NCBI RefSeq assembly: GCF_004340465.1
Contig: NZ_SLVV01000010.1
Span: 223,897 to 287,896 of the forward strand
DNA length: 64,000 bases
Reading direction: 5' to 3'
From: Mesobacillus foraminis
GTDB lineage: Bacteria; Bacillota; Bacilli; Bacillales; Cytobacillaceae
Below the pieces are notes generated by a model. That model was not told the DNA's origin, did no database searches, and saw only the letters and a list, made by a program, of their open reading frames with translations. The first letter of the stretch is position 1, and every line of letters begins with the position of its first letter. Of the stretch, positions 35,438 through 43,521 are shown piece after piece. A program made the translations under genes and the position numbers.

Positions 35438-36406
35438 ATGGACTTTCATAAAAAAATAAAGAGAATTGAACTGCCCACCGATTGGCCTGTGGGCCCCGTA
35501 AATGTCTATCTCATTTTTGGAGATAAGCTCACCTTGATTGATGCTGGCAGGAAATTAGAAAAATCCTGGACTGAGTTTAGGGAGACTTTAAGAAAAGAAG
35601 GGTTATCCATCCGGGATATCGAACAAATCATCCTGACCCATCACCATGGAGATCATATCGGTTTGCTGGACTATATTCTTGATAACCATCCTGTCCCCGT
35701 CTACGCTCATGGGAATTGCAGGGCATTTTTGTCACAGGATCAAACATTTTTTAAAAACAGCAGGAAGTTCTTTGAACATTTTTATAAAGAGTTCGGCCTG
35801 CCTGAAGAGGAAGCTTGCAGGCTGGCTGCAATGAAAGACTATGATAAGTCGCGCCTGCGAAGAATCAATATCGAAAAAGAATTGAAAGATGGGGATATGG
35901 TTGAAGGATTAAAAGGGTGGCAGGCTGTCGAGACGAAAGGCCATGCACAAAGCCATATCTCCCTTTATCATAGTGAGGAAAGGGTTTTGATTTGCGGCGA
36001 TCATCTGATCGGTCATTCACCGGCAGGAGTTTTTCTGGAAGCTCCTCAGCATTCCGGGGAGGAACGGTCAAAACCCTTGATTCAGTATATAGAAAGCCTC
36101 AAAAAACTGCTCAAGCTTCCTGTTGATGTCACCCTTTCAGGCCATGGTGAGCCAATTCTGCAATTACCCCTGAAGATTCACGAGACATTGAATAAAATAA
36201 ATAAGCGGGCAGCCAGAGTAAAAGGGAAGCTCCAAAGGAATAAAAAAACCGGGTATGAACTGATAAATGAATTATATGGGAAGAAAGCGGAGACAGCGAT
36301 GGGGGTGTTTATCTCTGATGCCATCGGGCTGCTGGATCTGCTCCTGGACAGGAATGAAATTACTGCAGAAAACCACGACGGAATCCTATATTACCGAGCA
36401 AATTAA
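35438..36406 (+). CDS. MBL-fold metallo-hydrolase
   Basis: This 322-aa protein has the metallo-beta-lactamase motif THHHGDHIG (His68, His70, Asp72, His73), a third ligand in ETKGHAQSHIS, an Asp in ICGDHLIG and a His in LSGHGEPI. A C-terminal helical extension (KINKRAARVKGKLQRNKKTGYELINELYG) is typical of the LACTB2/YtnP-like hydrolase group with a winged-helix tail. The start ATG is preceded by ACGGAGTGG. The substrate is unknown: lactones, thioesters or nucleotides are all possible. It has its own transcript between two terminators. Confidence 0.82.
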   Translation: MDFHKKIKRIELPTDWPVGPVNVYLIFGDKLTLIDAGRKLEKSWTEFRETLRKEGLSIRDIEQIILTHHHGDHIGLLDYILDNHPVPVYAHGNCRAFLSQDQTFFKNSRKFFEHFYKEFGLPEEEACRLAAMKDYDKSRLRRINIEKELKDGDMVEGLKGWQAVETKGHAQSHISLYHSEERVLICGDHLIGHSPAGVFLEAPQHSGEERSKPLIQYIESLKKLLKLPVDVTLSGHGEPILQLPLKIHETLNKINKRAARVKGKLQRNKKTGYELINELYGKKAETAMGVFISDAIGLLDLLLDRNEITAENHDGILYYRAN

Positions 36407-36410
36407 CCGA

Positions 36411-36440
36411 TAAATGGAGCGGGTCCGCCCCATTTATTTT
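36411..36440. terminator. Bidirectional terminator between MBL and OsmC genes
   Basis: AAATGG-AGCGG and CCGC-CCATTT pair around GT, followed by ATTTTTTTA. It lies between the two convergent genes. Confidence 0.75.
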
Positions 36441-36441
36441 T

Positions 36442-36891
36442 TTATGAACTGATTTCAATCCTGCATTGCAGCTCAATGTCTACATTTCCTTTTACAGCGC
36501 GGCTGATCATGCAGGATGCTTCAGCTTTTTCCGCCAGTCTTTTTGCAAGGTTCTTGTCGCGTTCTGTTGCGTTTGATTTAAGAAGGATGTGGGGGCTATG
36601 GATAATCCTTTTATAGGTAATCACGCCATTTGTTACATCGACAATGCCAACAGATTCCATGGTCAGAGCGTCCTTCTCCAAACCGCTTCGTTCCATCATG
36701 GCCGCCAATGTAATAATATAGCAGGTTGCGGCCGCTCCAAGGAGCATCTCGTCAGGATTGGTTCCAATCCCTGGCCCATCCATTTCCGGCGGTATCGAGA
36801 TTTTCGTTTTTAAATTGCCGGCTGAAATCTCGCCCACGTCATTTCGAAGACCGGGCCAGTTTGCTTTAAGGTGAAAATGATGTTCTGCCAA
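36442..36891 (-). CDS. OsmC/Ohr-family peroxiredoxin-like protein
   Basis: The start is placed at TTG 36891 (MAEHHFHLKANWPG) 5 nt after AAGGAGGAG on the minus strand. A longer form from 36918 lacks a site. The 149-aa product has both redox cysteines of the family, Cys57 in LGAAATCYIITL and Cys127 in AEASCMISRAVKGNV, plus the NPDEMLLGAAA turn. OsmC proteins reduce organic hydroperoxides. The exact subgroup (SACOL1771/YhfA-like) is a guess. Its promoter side abuts the decayed rRNA region. Confidence 0.85.
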   Translation of the reverse strand: MAEHHFHLKANWPGLRNDVGEISAGNLKTKISIPPEMDGPGIGTNPDEMLLGAAATCYIITLAAMMERSGLEKDALTMESVGIVDVTNGVITYKRIIHSPHILLKSNATERDKNLAKRLAEKAEASCMISRAVKGNVDIELQCRIEISS

Positions 36892-36984
36892 ATTAGCTCC
36901 TCCTTTTTTATTGTCCACTCCAGTTTAATGGATTTTAGACAGAGTTCAAATGAACAGCTCTTCTACAACGTTGATAGCAGAAAC

Positions 36985-37122
36985 TGTCTTTGGTACAAGA
37001 TGACCGGGATGGACGTGGTGCTAGAGAACTATTGTCTTGTCAAAGGCGTGCCTGGCAGCTATGACGCAAGGGATATGTACTTTAACTTTAGCACCTAGAT
37101 TGAAGACACTCGAAAGGAGTAG
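36985..37122 (+). pseudogene. 23S rRNA 3'-end remnant
   Basis: CTGTCTTTGGTACAAGATG and then ACCGGGATGGACG align with the sarcin-ricin loop region of bacterial 23S rRNA (CTGTCCTTAGTACGAGAGG, ACCGGGATGGACG). Further on, CTGGCAGCTATGACGCAAGG and GATATGTAC correspond to CTGGGTAGCTATGTGCGGAAGGGATAAGTGC. Weak similarity continues to about 37122. The loop itself is mutated (GGTACAAGATGACC), and the 23S sequence upstream is absent, apart from a possible shortened trace from 36954. It cannot be functional. It precedes the 5S-like gene by the normal kind of distance. Confidence 0.78.
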
Positions 37123-37189
37123 AAGCAGAAGTTCGAAACGTTACTTCTTACATACATTATTTAGTTCTGAGGGTACAAACCTCACAACA

Positions 37190-37303
37190 GTCTGGAGAGG
37201 AGATGGTGGGAAGTCATTCCCTTTTACATGCCGAATACGGAAGTTAAGCTTCTCAGTGCCCAAGATAATAGGGATTTCCGCGTGTAAGACAGCACTGCCG
37301 GAC
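37190..37303 (+). rRNA. Divergent 5S rRNA (probable pseudogene or relic copy)
   Basis: The central block, ATGCCGAATACGGAAGTTAA followed by GC, is nearly the universal 5S core. The 114-nt length is normal. Helix I pairs GTCTGG with CCGGAC. Helix II pairs GGGAAG with CTTCTC. Helix V region pairs AGTGC with GCACT where standard copies have other bases, so structure is kept despite many substitutions. The 23S remnant upstream shows it came from an rRNA operon. Whether it is transcribed is unknown; no strong promoter is seen. Confidence 0.72.
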
Positions 37304-37809
37304 ACATAAAAATCAGCTGGCAAAGCTGGTCTTTCAATGTGTTGGCTTTTGTCATAACAAATGTTCCCAACAGAGAAGACTTTTATCAGACAGAGACAGC
37401 CGCCTCTTTTAGTACCTTCAACTGCTATTTCCCTTGCATCCCTACTAAAGTATTTAATATTTGTCAGCTTTTATTTAAGACATTAAATAATTACATTGCT
37501 AAATTTAAGTATTAAGCCGAGGGTTGAGTTTGGGAATTATAACCTAATGCTAACCTGCAAACTTTTATTAACTAAGGTTATAAAATATTTACCTAATATA
37601 AATTAGTATCTTAGTTAATAAAATAAATTTTATTAACTAAAATTGGGTAATTAGACTGATATTTTCCAGGTTGATTGTCTATATAATAAAAATATAGCAA
37701 AATGTAAGCGTTTTTAAATATTTATATTCATTAATGAGGTGATGAAAAGTTATATTATTTTTATTTAACGATTAAGTATATATTTTGATCATTTCATGAG
37801 GAGGAACCT
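37304..37809 (+). promoter_or_regulatory. AT-rich leader of the GH26 gene with palindromes and cre-like site
   Basis: Two nested inverted repeats are present: TATTAACTAAG (37566-37576) with CTTAGTTAATA (37610-37620), and a 30-bp palindrome at 37611-37640 with 14-bp arms. TATAAT at 37682-37687 is a likely -10, with a poor -35. A cre-like TGTAAGCGTTTTTA lies at 37703-37716. The first 200 nt after the 5S relic hold nothing I recognise. Confidence 0.5.
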
Positions 37810-40800
37810 ATGAAGAAAAATCGTATTCTATTACATTCTATTATGGCTTCAACTCTAGTCTTGCCTTTACTCCCTGTGATACCTGCACAGGCGGCACCTT
37901 CGGAAAATGCAAAGTCTAATGGCTCTAGTCATGTTAATAAAACTAAGCCAGTTGCTAAAGGACAAGCTAAAAAACGTCTGGAAAACTTTGTTGATGCTAA
38001 GGCGACTAAAAACACAAAATCACTATTTGCGTATCTCCAGGACATTCGCGGAAAACATGTTTTGTTTGGCCATCAGCACGCGACGGATGAAGGGCTGACG
38101 CTTACCGGTTCCGGAGCATTTGAGTCAGAAGTGAAAAACTCCGTTGGGGACTATCCAGCTGTGTTTGGCTGGGATACCTTAAGCCTGGAAGGGAAGGAAA
38201 AGCCTGGCGTTGCCAATGACCCGGTTCAAAGCAGTGCCAATCTCGCAAAGTCGATGAAAGAGGCACATGAACATGGCGGTATAATAGCCCTCAGCACTCA
38301 TTTTCCAAACTTCGTAACAGGCGGCAGCTTTAATGATACTGGTGGATCTGTTGTTGAGAATATCCTGCCAGGCGGGTCTAAACATGCTGAGTTCAATGCG
38401 TTCCTCGATCATATCGCTAACTTTGCGAACGGTTTAAAAGACGATGATGGAGAGTTGATCCCGGTTCTTTTTAGGCCATTCCATGAACAAAATGGAGGCT
38501 GGTTCTGGTGGGGCGCCAAAACAACCACTACGAGCCAGTATGTTGAACTTTACCGCTACACTGTAGAGTATTTAAGAGACAAAAAGAATGTCCATAACTT
38601 CCTGTATGTGTATTCACCAAATGGAACCTTTGGAGGAAATGAAGATAGCTATCTAACTACTTACCCTGGCGATGATTATGTGGATATTCTCGGAATGGAC
38701 CAATATGATAACCAAGCCAATCCAGGCACAGAATCATTCCTGAAAAACTTAGTTAATGATTTAGGCATGATTTCACGTCTGGCAGACAGCAAAGGGAAGA
38801 TCGCCACTTTTTCTGAGTTTGGCTATAGTCCGCAGGGGATGAAGACAACGGGCAACGGAGATCTTAAATGGTTTACAAGATTAATAGATGCAATCAAAGC
38901 AGACCCAGACGCCAAGCGAATTTCTTATATGCAGACTTGGGCTAACTTTGCATTAAACGGAAACCTATTTGTTCCTTATAATGATGCGCCAAATGGATTA
39001 GGTGACCATGAACTATTGCCGGATTTCGCAGATTTTTACAATGATCCGTATACGTCTTTCTTAAATGAAGTAGAAGGAGTATACAACTATAAGGTTAAAG
39101 CAGATAAAGAATCTCCTTTCATGCATGTGGTTTCTCCAACAGCAAGCTCAACTGTGACGGCTGCTGAAACAACCATCAGGGCAAGGGTGCTGAACCAGAA
39201 GACTGACAAGGTAGTATATATTGACCCTGTTTCTCAAAAAGAAGTACCAATGTCCCTGGATTCGGATGGTTATTACTCTGCTCAATGGTTTCCGGCAGCT
39301 GAGTTCAACGGGAAATCAGCAGATATAACGGTAAAATCATACAGTGCTGATGGAGCTGTACAAGAGCAGTCAGTAAAAATCTTTGTTAAGGTTCCGGAAA
39401 TATCTATTAAAAAACTGACCTTTGACCGTGATATGGAAGGCGCAAAAAATAATGGAACGTATCCGGAATCCATAACATCAACTCTTAGCCACACAGTATT
39501 AGGAGAAGATGGAAAACTTAAGATTAATGTACAGGGATTAAACCACGAAGATACTTGGCAAGAATTAAAATTGGAGTTGCCGGCGATTTCCGAAGCGGTT
39601 AATCTTTCAGATGTAAAACGAGTAAAATTTGATATCCTTCTGCCAGCGTCAGCTGCCGGTCAAAATACTGACGCCTCCATTCGCGGGCTTGTGATGCTTC
39701 CTCCAGACTGGGATACAAAGTATGGTTTGGCAGCTACTGAAGAAAAATTATCTGATCTTGAAAGTGTTACTTTAGAAGGGGCTGAATTTGTAAAATACCC
39801 TGTAACAATTGATTTGAATGACCCGGCTAAATCATCGTCAGCAACCAGTTTTGCCCTTTCGTTAGTTGGAAATGGTTTAGGTTTTGATGGGGCAGTTTAT
39901 GTAGACAATATTGAATTCCTTAGTACTTATGCTGAAGCGTCCCAGGATCCTTCACTGGTCGATGATTTTGAAGCTTATCAAGGCGACAATGCAGCATTGG
40001 GCACGAAATGGGTACATGCGGGCGGCGATGCAACCGCTGTTTCATTGAACGGATCAAATGAGAGCGGCGGCATGTATGGACTGAAGTTTGACTATACCCT
40101 CGGCGGATCAGGATACGCCGGGATTACAAAATCACTTGGCGGTGTAGACTGGTCTGGAGCGAACAAGCTGAAGTTCTGGCTCGTACCAGACGGGAAAAAG
40201 CAAAAAATGGTTGTGCAGCTGCGTGTAGACGGCATTTCCTATGAAGCGTATCCATCTTTGGAGGGAACAACACCTCATTGGGAAGAAATCCATTTCAGCG
40301 AATTCAAGGTTGCACCTTGGGATACTGCGAATATAGGCAAAACACTGAACAAAATTTCTTTGAAAAACGTGCAGGATTTCGCTATTTATGTGAACTCCGT
40401 GGACGGAGCAACATTGAGCAGCAGCCTTTACCTCGATGACATTAAAGCCATAAATGATGGGACAGGAGGCGTACCAAACGGAGGGACAGGATCAGGAAGC
40501 ACCCCGGAACACCCTGGAATTCTATATGATTTCGAAAGTGATGTTCAAGGATGGGGAGTTGAACAGAATCAGGCAAATGCAGCTATTCCATCTGTTACAA
40601 GCTCTGCAGCAACGAGCGGTTCGAAGTCGCTTGCATCCAGTTTTGATTTAACAAAGGCTGGCGGCTTCGAACTCACAAAAGTACAGGATGCTGATTTTTC
40701 AGCAGTAGACAGGATTAGTGCAAAGGTAAAGTTATCTTCAGGTACTGCAAATGTGCGCCTTTACATTAAAACAGGGTCGAATTGGGAATGGCATGATAGT

Positions 40801-40965
40801 GGCGTGGTAGCTGTCGACTCTTCAGAATTCAAAACACTCATGATTACCCTAGATCCTGCCTGGAGTTTAGGATCCGTAAATTCGGTTGGAATAAAAGTAG
40901 AACCAACGAGCGGAAACGGAACTGCGGAGGTATATGTAGATGAGGTAACATTGACCGATAACTAA
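37810..40965 (+). CDS. Secreted GH26 beta-mannanase with three accessory modules
   Basis: The 1051-aa product has a Sec signal peptide cut near PAQA-AP (residue 28). The GH26 barrel is at about 65-415 (LFGHQHATDEG), with acid/base Glu226 in FRPFHEQNGGWFWWG and nucleophile Glu336 in ATFSEFGYSP. Then come an Ig-like domain (about 435-525), a CBM27-like beta-sandwich (about 530-710, ending YVDNIEFL), a second sandwich (about 715-885, ending LYLDDIKAIND), a Gly/Thr/Ser linker (GGTGSGSTPEH) and a third sandwich to the end (YVDEVTL). It cleaves beta-1,4-mannan outside the cell. No mannan importer is nearby. AGGAGGAACC precedes the ATG. Confidence 0.92.
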   Translation: MKKNRILLHSIMASTLVLPLLPVIPAQAAPSENAKSNGSSHVNKTKPVAKGQAKKRLENFVDAKATKNTKSLFAYLQDIRGKHVLFGHQHATDEGLTLTGSGAFESEVKNSVGDYPAVFGWDTLSLEGKEKPGVANDPVQSSANLAKSMKEAHEHGGIIALSTHFPNFVTGGSFNDTGGSVVENILPGGSKHAEFNAFLDHIANFANGLKDDDGELIPVLFRPFHEQNGGWFWWGAKTTTTSQYVELYRYTVEYLRDKKNVHNFLYVYSPNGTFGGNEDSYLTTYPGDDYVDILGMDQYDNQANPGTESFLKNLVNDLGMISRLADSKGKIATFSEFGYSPQGMKTTGNGDLKWFTRLIDAIKADPDAKRISYMQTWANFALNGNLFVPYNDAPNGLGDHELLPDFADFYNDPYTSFLNEVEGVYNYKVKADKESPFMHVVSPTASSTVTAAETTIRARVLNQKTDKVVYIDPVSQKEVPMSLDSDGYYSAQWFPAAEFNGKSADITVKSYSADGAVQEQSVKIFVKVPEISIKKLTFDRDMEGAKNNGTYPESITSTLSHTVLGEDGKLKINVQGLNHEDTWQELKLELPAISEAVNLSDVKRVKFDILLPASAAGQNTDASIRGLVMLPPDWDTKYGLAATEEKLSDLESVTLEGAEFVKYPVTIDLNDPAKSSSATSFALSLVGNGLGFDGAVYVDNIEFLSTYAEASQDPSLVDDFEAYQGDNAALGTKWVHAGGDATAVSLNGSNESGGMYGLKFDYTLGGSGYAGITKSLGGVDWSGANKLKFWLVPDGKKQKMVVQLRVDGISYEAYPSLEGTTPHWEEIHFSEFKVAPWDTANIGKTLNKISLKNVQDFAIYVNSVDGATLSSSLYLDDIKAINDGTGGVPNGGTGSGSTPEHPGILYDFESDVQGWGVEQNQANAAIPSVTSSAATSGSKSLASSFDLTKAGGFELTKVQDADFSAVDRISAKVKLSSGTANVRLYIKTGSNWEWHDSGVVAVDSSEFKTLMITLDPAWSLGSVNSVGIKVEPTSGNGTAEVYVDEVTLTDN

Positions 40966-40972
40966 TAATCCC

Positions 40973-41017
40973 ACAAAAGGAATCCCGTAATCTACTTTCT
41001 TTTGGGATTCCTTTTGT
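40973..41017 (+). terminator. Terminator after the mannanase gene
   Basis: ACAAAAGGAATCCC and GGGATTCCTTTTGT form a perfect 14-bp stem with a 17-nt loop. Confidence 0.82.
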
Positions 41018-41087
41018 TATATATAGTTTTTGTTTAATGCAAATAAAAAAACACCGACACTTCCTGCGAATGAAACTTCATTCATCT

Positions 41088-41249
41088 TTACTTTTTATTT
41101 ATATAATTATTATATTCTTGTCTTAATTCATGAAATGTTAACTCATATAACTGACGATCATCAGATGATTTATAAAATTCCAGGTTTAGTAGCTGCTGAA
41201 TGATTAGCTGTTTTTTGTTACCTGTCACTCTGTCTGAAATATTCTTCAT
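41088..41249 (-). CDS. FbpA-like Fur-regulated basic protein (53 aa)
   Basis: ATG at 41249 follows AGGAGAG, and the 53-aa product begins MKNISDRVTGNKKQLIIQQL and contains SSDDRQLYELTFHELRQEY. This corresponds to the FbpA family pattern (R-x-LI-x-L ... SSDxxQLYELTLSELExEY). FbpA is made under iron limitation in B. subtilis and is thought to work with the FsrA small RNA. It is the last gene of a minus-strand group that has a Fur box upstream (42002-42016) and faces a siderophore importer, which supports the assignment. Confidence 0.75.
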   Translation of the reverse strand: MKNISDRVTGNKKQLIIQQLLNLEFYKSSDDRQLYELTFHELRQEYNNYINKK

Positions 41250-41295
41250 TTATTTCTCTCCTACAATTATGTGATGTTGGGCACCTGAGGATGGT

Positions 41296-41706
41296 TTAAA
41301 CATGATTTATGTCTGCGATCATTAAATAGTCCTCTAATTTCTTCTTAAGTTCACTAGATTCTTTTAATTGGCTTGTAGTATTAAAAAATAACTCTTCATC
41401 ATTTATTTCTAGAGCTTGATCGATTTGAAATCGCAAATAGTTTAATCTCAATTCTAAGTCAAAGCCAGTTACAAGCCTTCCTATGGCAAAATATCGTTCC
41501 AAATCTTCAAGAGCTATATAGAAATGTCCCTGGTTATTGATTATAGCTTGAACATACCACCCATTATAAAAAGTGAAGCTTTGTTCATTAGTGACTTCAA
41601 TTATATCCATTTTGTTAATCGTTAAGGCAGTTGTATGGATATTGCCTGGACAAAAACAGTCAATTTGATGTGTAAAAGTTTCTTTTGCGATGAAATACTG
41701 AATCAC
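41296..41706 (-). CDS. IDEAL-domain protein
   Basis: GTG start at 41706 after GAGGAGGT. The 136-aa product has a hydrophilic N-terminal half (YNGWYVQAIINNQGHFYIALEDLERYFA) and a C-terminal helical segment LRFQIDQALEINDEELFFNTTSQLKE, which fits the IDEAL domain (ID-x-AL-x3-D-x2-x-F-x4-L). That domain is found in short Bacillus proteins of unknown role, at the end of YpiB and others. It probably mediates protein contacts. It lies between two tiny genes, likely in one Fur-controlled transcript. Confidence 0.65.
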   Translation of the reverse strand: MIQYFIAKETFTHQIDCFCPGNIHTTALTINKMDIIEVTNEQSFTFYNGWYVQAIINNQGHFYIALEDLERYFAIGRLVTGFDLELRLNYLRFQIDQALEINDEELFFNTTSQLKESSELKKKLEDYLMIADINHV

Positions 41707-41802
41707 GCTTTTACCTCCTCATAAAAAAGAGTAATGCAATGTTTTTGAGTTTGTATTTAATTACTTTTAGCTCCCCAACGTCTTATCCTTTTTTCTCAAA
41801 CG

Positions 41803-41931
41803 CTAATTCTCATGTATTTCTACAACGTCCAAATTACAGCAAGGGCAGGCGGAATGATAATTTTCATCATCATTCTCTACCTTTTTTTCGTTGATATACC
41901 CACACCAGTCACATATCACGAGTATCGTCAT
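41803..41931 (-). CDS. 42-aa zinc-ribbon-like protein
   Basis: Reading from ATG 41931 gives MTILVICDWCGYINEKKVEN and then a tail with SACPCCNLDVVEIHEN. The CDWC and CPCC pairs, 20 residues apart, would hold one metal ion. A GGAGCG site lies about 9 nt upstream, and a Fur box lies about 70 nt upstream at 42002-42016. I know no named homologue. The frame is short, so confidence is moderate. Confidence 0.55.
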   Translation of the reverse strand: MTILVICDWCGYINEKKVENDDENYHSACPCCNLDVVEIHEN

Positions 41932-42001
41932 CTCAAGTATCGCTCCATATTTTTGTCTTCTTTATGTAAATGAAGTTCAGTTGACGATCAACAATTAATA
42001 A

Positions 42002-42016
42002 TGAGAATCATTATCA
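42002..42016 (-). promoter_or_regulatory. Fur box of the minus-strand small-gene group
   Basis: TGAGAATCATTATCA matches the 7-1-7 Fur consensus TGATAATNATTATCA at all but one position. It lies upstream of the zinc-ribbon, IDEAL and FbpA-like genes. Confidence 0.75.
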
Positions 42017-42360
42017 ATAATCTGATTGTAATTGAAAATGTTTATCACGGTCAAGTCTAATTGAAAAAGATTATCAATTGAAGTTGTATAGATGAAAGGA
42101 TATATAAGAATGCTAGAACACAGAAGGTATGGCAAAGGGCAGGGAGAGTGAGAGCATACGATAGGGGAGATAAATTTGGGAGAATGGAATCCAACCTTAT
42201 GGGGCAAAGGTTTTTTTACTGAATTACATCGTTTAGATTTAATTGGGTGACAGGTGGCATCCACGAAGCTAGCAATGGTTCTGGCACCATTTTTATAACT
42301 TCAAAATGAGCAGTTAAATATACACTCTCAACTTCCTTTGCTGCATCACATTAATTATTT
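42017..42360. other. Gap between two Fur boxes
   Basis: The region has no gene of normal size. A 24-codon frame from TTG 42175 (begins LGEWNPTLWGKGFF) follows AGGGGAGA, but I find no support beyond that. The rest looks like ordinary AT-rich spacer. Confidence 0.4.
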
Positions 42361-42362
42361 TA

Positions 42363-42415
42363 TTGACAGCGCGGTATATGAGAATGTAAATTAATGATAT
42401 TGATAATCATTATCA
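42363..42415 (+). promoter_or_regulatory. Promoter and perfect Fur box of the siderophore ABC operon
   Basis: TTGACA (42363-42368) and TAAATT (42387-42392) are 18 bp apart, and TGATAATCATTATCA (42401-42415) is a perfect 7-1-7 Fur site at the expected transcription start. Confidence 0.88.
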
Positions 42416-42444
42416 GTAAATACATATTAAGGAAGGTCATACAA

Positions 42445-43521
42445 ATGCTTGTAAAACAAAAATTTTCACTATTAGCAATTTTTATTTTGGCAGTGCTTAT
42501 GATTTCACTAGTTGGTTGTTCTGGCCAGCAGTCAAATTCAACAACTGCCTCAACTTCGAAAGAACCTTCTAAAACGGAAAGTGGTGATTCCAAAGAGGGA
42601 GCATCTGAGTTTCCAATTACAATTAATCACGCTTTTGGCGAAACGGTAATTGAAAGCAAGCCTGAACGGGTGGCCACCATTCAATGGGCGAATCACGATG
42701 TTGCTCTTGCTCTTGGAGTTGTACCTGTTGGCTTCTCGGCCGCTAATTACGGCGTTCAGGATGACAGCGGACTTTTGCCTTGGACAGCAGAAAAGCTTAA
42801 GGAGCTTGGCGCAGATAAACCGAATGTATTCCAGGATACGGATGGACTTGATTTTGAGGCCATTTCCGATGCAAACCCAGATGTTATTCTTGCAGCATAC
42901 TCCGGTATAACTCAGGAAGATTACGATGTCCTTAGTCAAATTGCTCCGGTTGTGCCCTATCAGACTAGTCCTTGGTTAACCACATGGCGTGAGCAAGTCC
43001 TTTATAATGCAACAGGTATGGGCATGAAAGCGGAGGGAGAACAGCTCATTAAGGACACGGAAAAACTAATTCAGGATAAAGCTAGTAAATATCCAGAAAT
43101 AAAAGGTAAAAAAGTAGCCTGGGTCAACTTTTCAGCTAAAGATATGTCTAAATTTAATATTTATACACCTGCAGACCCTCGCGGTGAATTTTTGACCGAG
43201 CTGGGAATGATTTATCCAGACAGTATTAAAAATCAGATTACCGATCCAAATAGCTATTCAATGGAATTAAGTGCTGAGAATGCGGACAGCCTTTATGATG
43301 CGGATATCATTATTGGCTACGGGGATGACAGCTTGTACCAGGCCGTAAAAGCTGATCCTTTGCTTGGTAAAATTCCTGCAATCGAGAGAGGGTCTGTTGT
43401 GTTTATCGGTAACGGTACACCATTGGCCGCTTCTGGAAATCCAAATCCACTTTCAATCGCTTATACCATTGATGAATACCTAGAATTAATAGGAGGAGCT
43501 ATTGACAAGTTAAATGAATAG
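42445..43521 (+). CDS. Ferric-siderophore-binding lipoprotein
   Basis: The start is placed at ATG 42445 after AAGGAAGGT; an upstream frame start overlaps the Fur box. The 358-aa product has lipobox LVGC (Cys25) and a class III (FecB/FhuD) binding protein fold. The N-lobe begins ITINHAFGETVIESKPERVATI, with GLDFEAISDANPDVILAAYSG and a long linking helix following. It delivers an iron chelate to the two FecCD permeases downstream. The chelate type (citrate, schizokinen or hydroxamate) is not determinable. Iron repression by Fur is strongly indicated. Confidence 0.9.
   Translation: MLVKQKFSLLAIFILAVLMISLVGCSGQQSNSTTASTSKEPSKTESGDSKEGASEFPITINHAFGETVIESKPERVATIQWANHDVALALGVVPVGFSAANYGVQDDSGLLPWTAEKLKELGADKPNVFQDTDGLDFEAISDANPDVILAAYSGITQEDYDVLSQIAPVVPYQTSPWLTTWREQVLYNATGMGMKAEGEQLIKDTEKLIQDKASKYPEIKGKKVAWVNFSAKDMSKFNIYTPADPRGEFLTELGMIYPDSIKNQITDPNSYSMELSAENADSLYDADIIIGYGDDSLYQAVKADPLLGKIPAIERGSVVFIGNGTPLAASGNPNPLSIAYTIDEYLELIGGAIDKLNE

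Noticed and set aside
37037-37309. 90-codon protein across the rRNA relic
   Set aside because: It lies wholly over the 23S/5S relic, so the conservation is that of RNA and not of a protein.
37304-37560. tRNA genes after the 5S relic
   Set aside because: I found no TTCGA-type T-loop with a matching acceptor stem in this stretch.
42175-42249. 24-codon leader peptide between the Fur boxes
   Set aside because: Only a ribosome-like site supports it; it is followed by over 110 nt before the next promoter and shows no attenuator.
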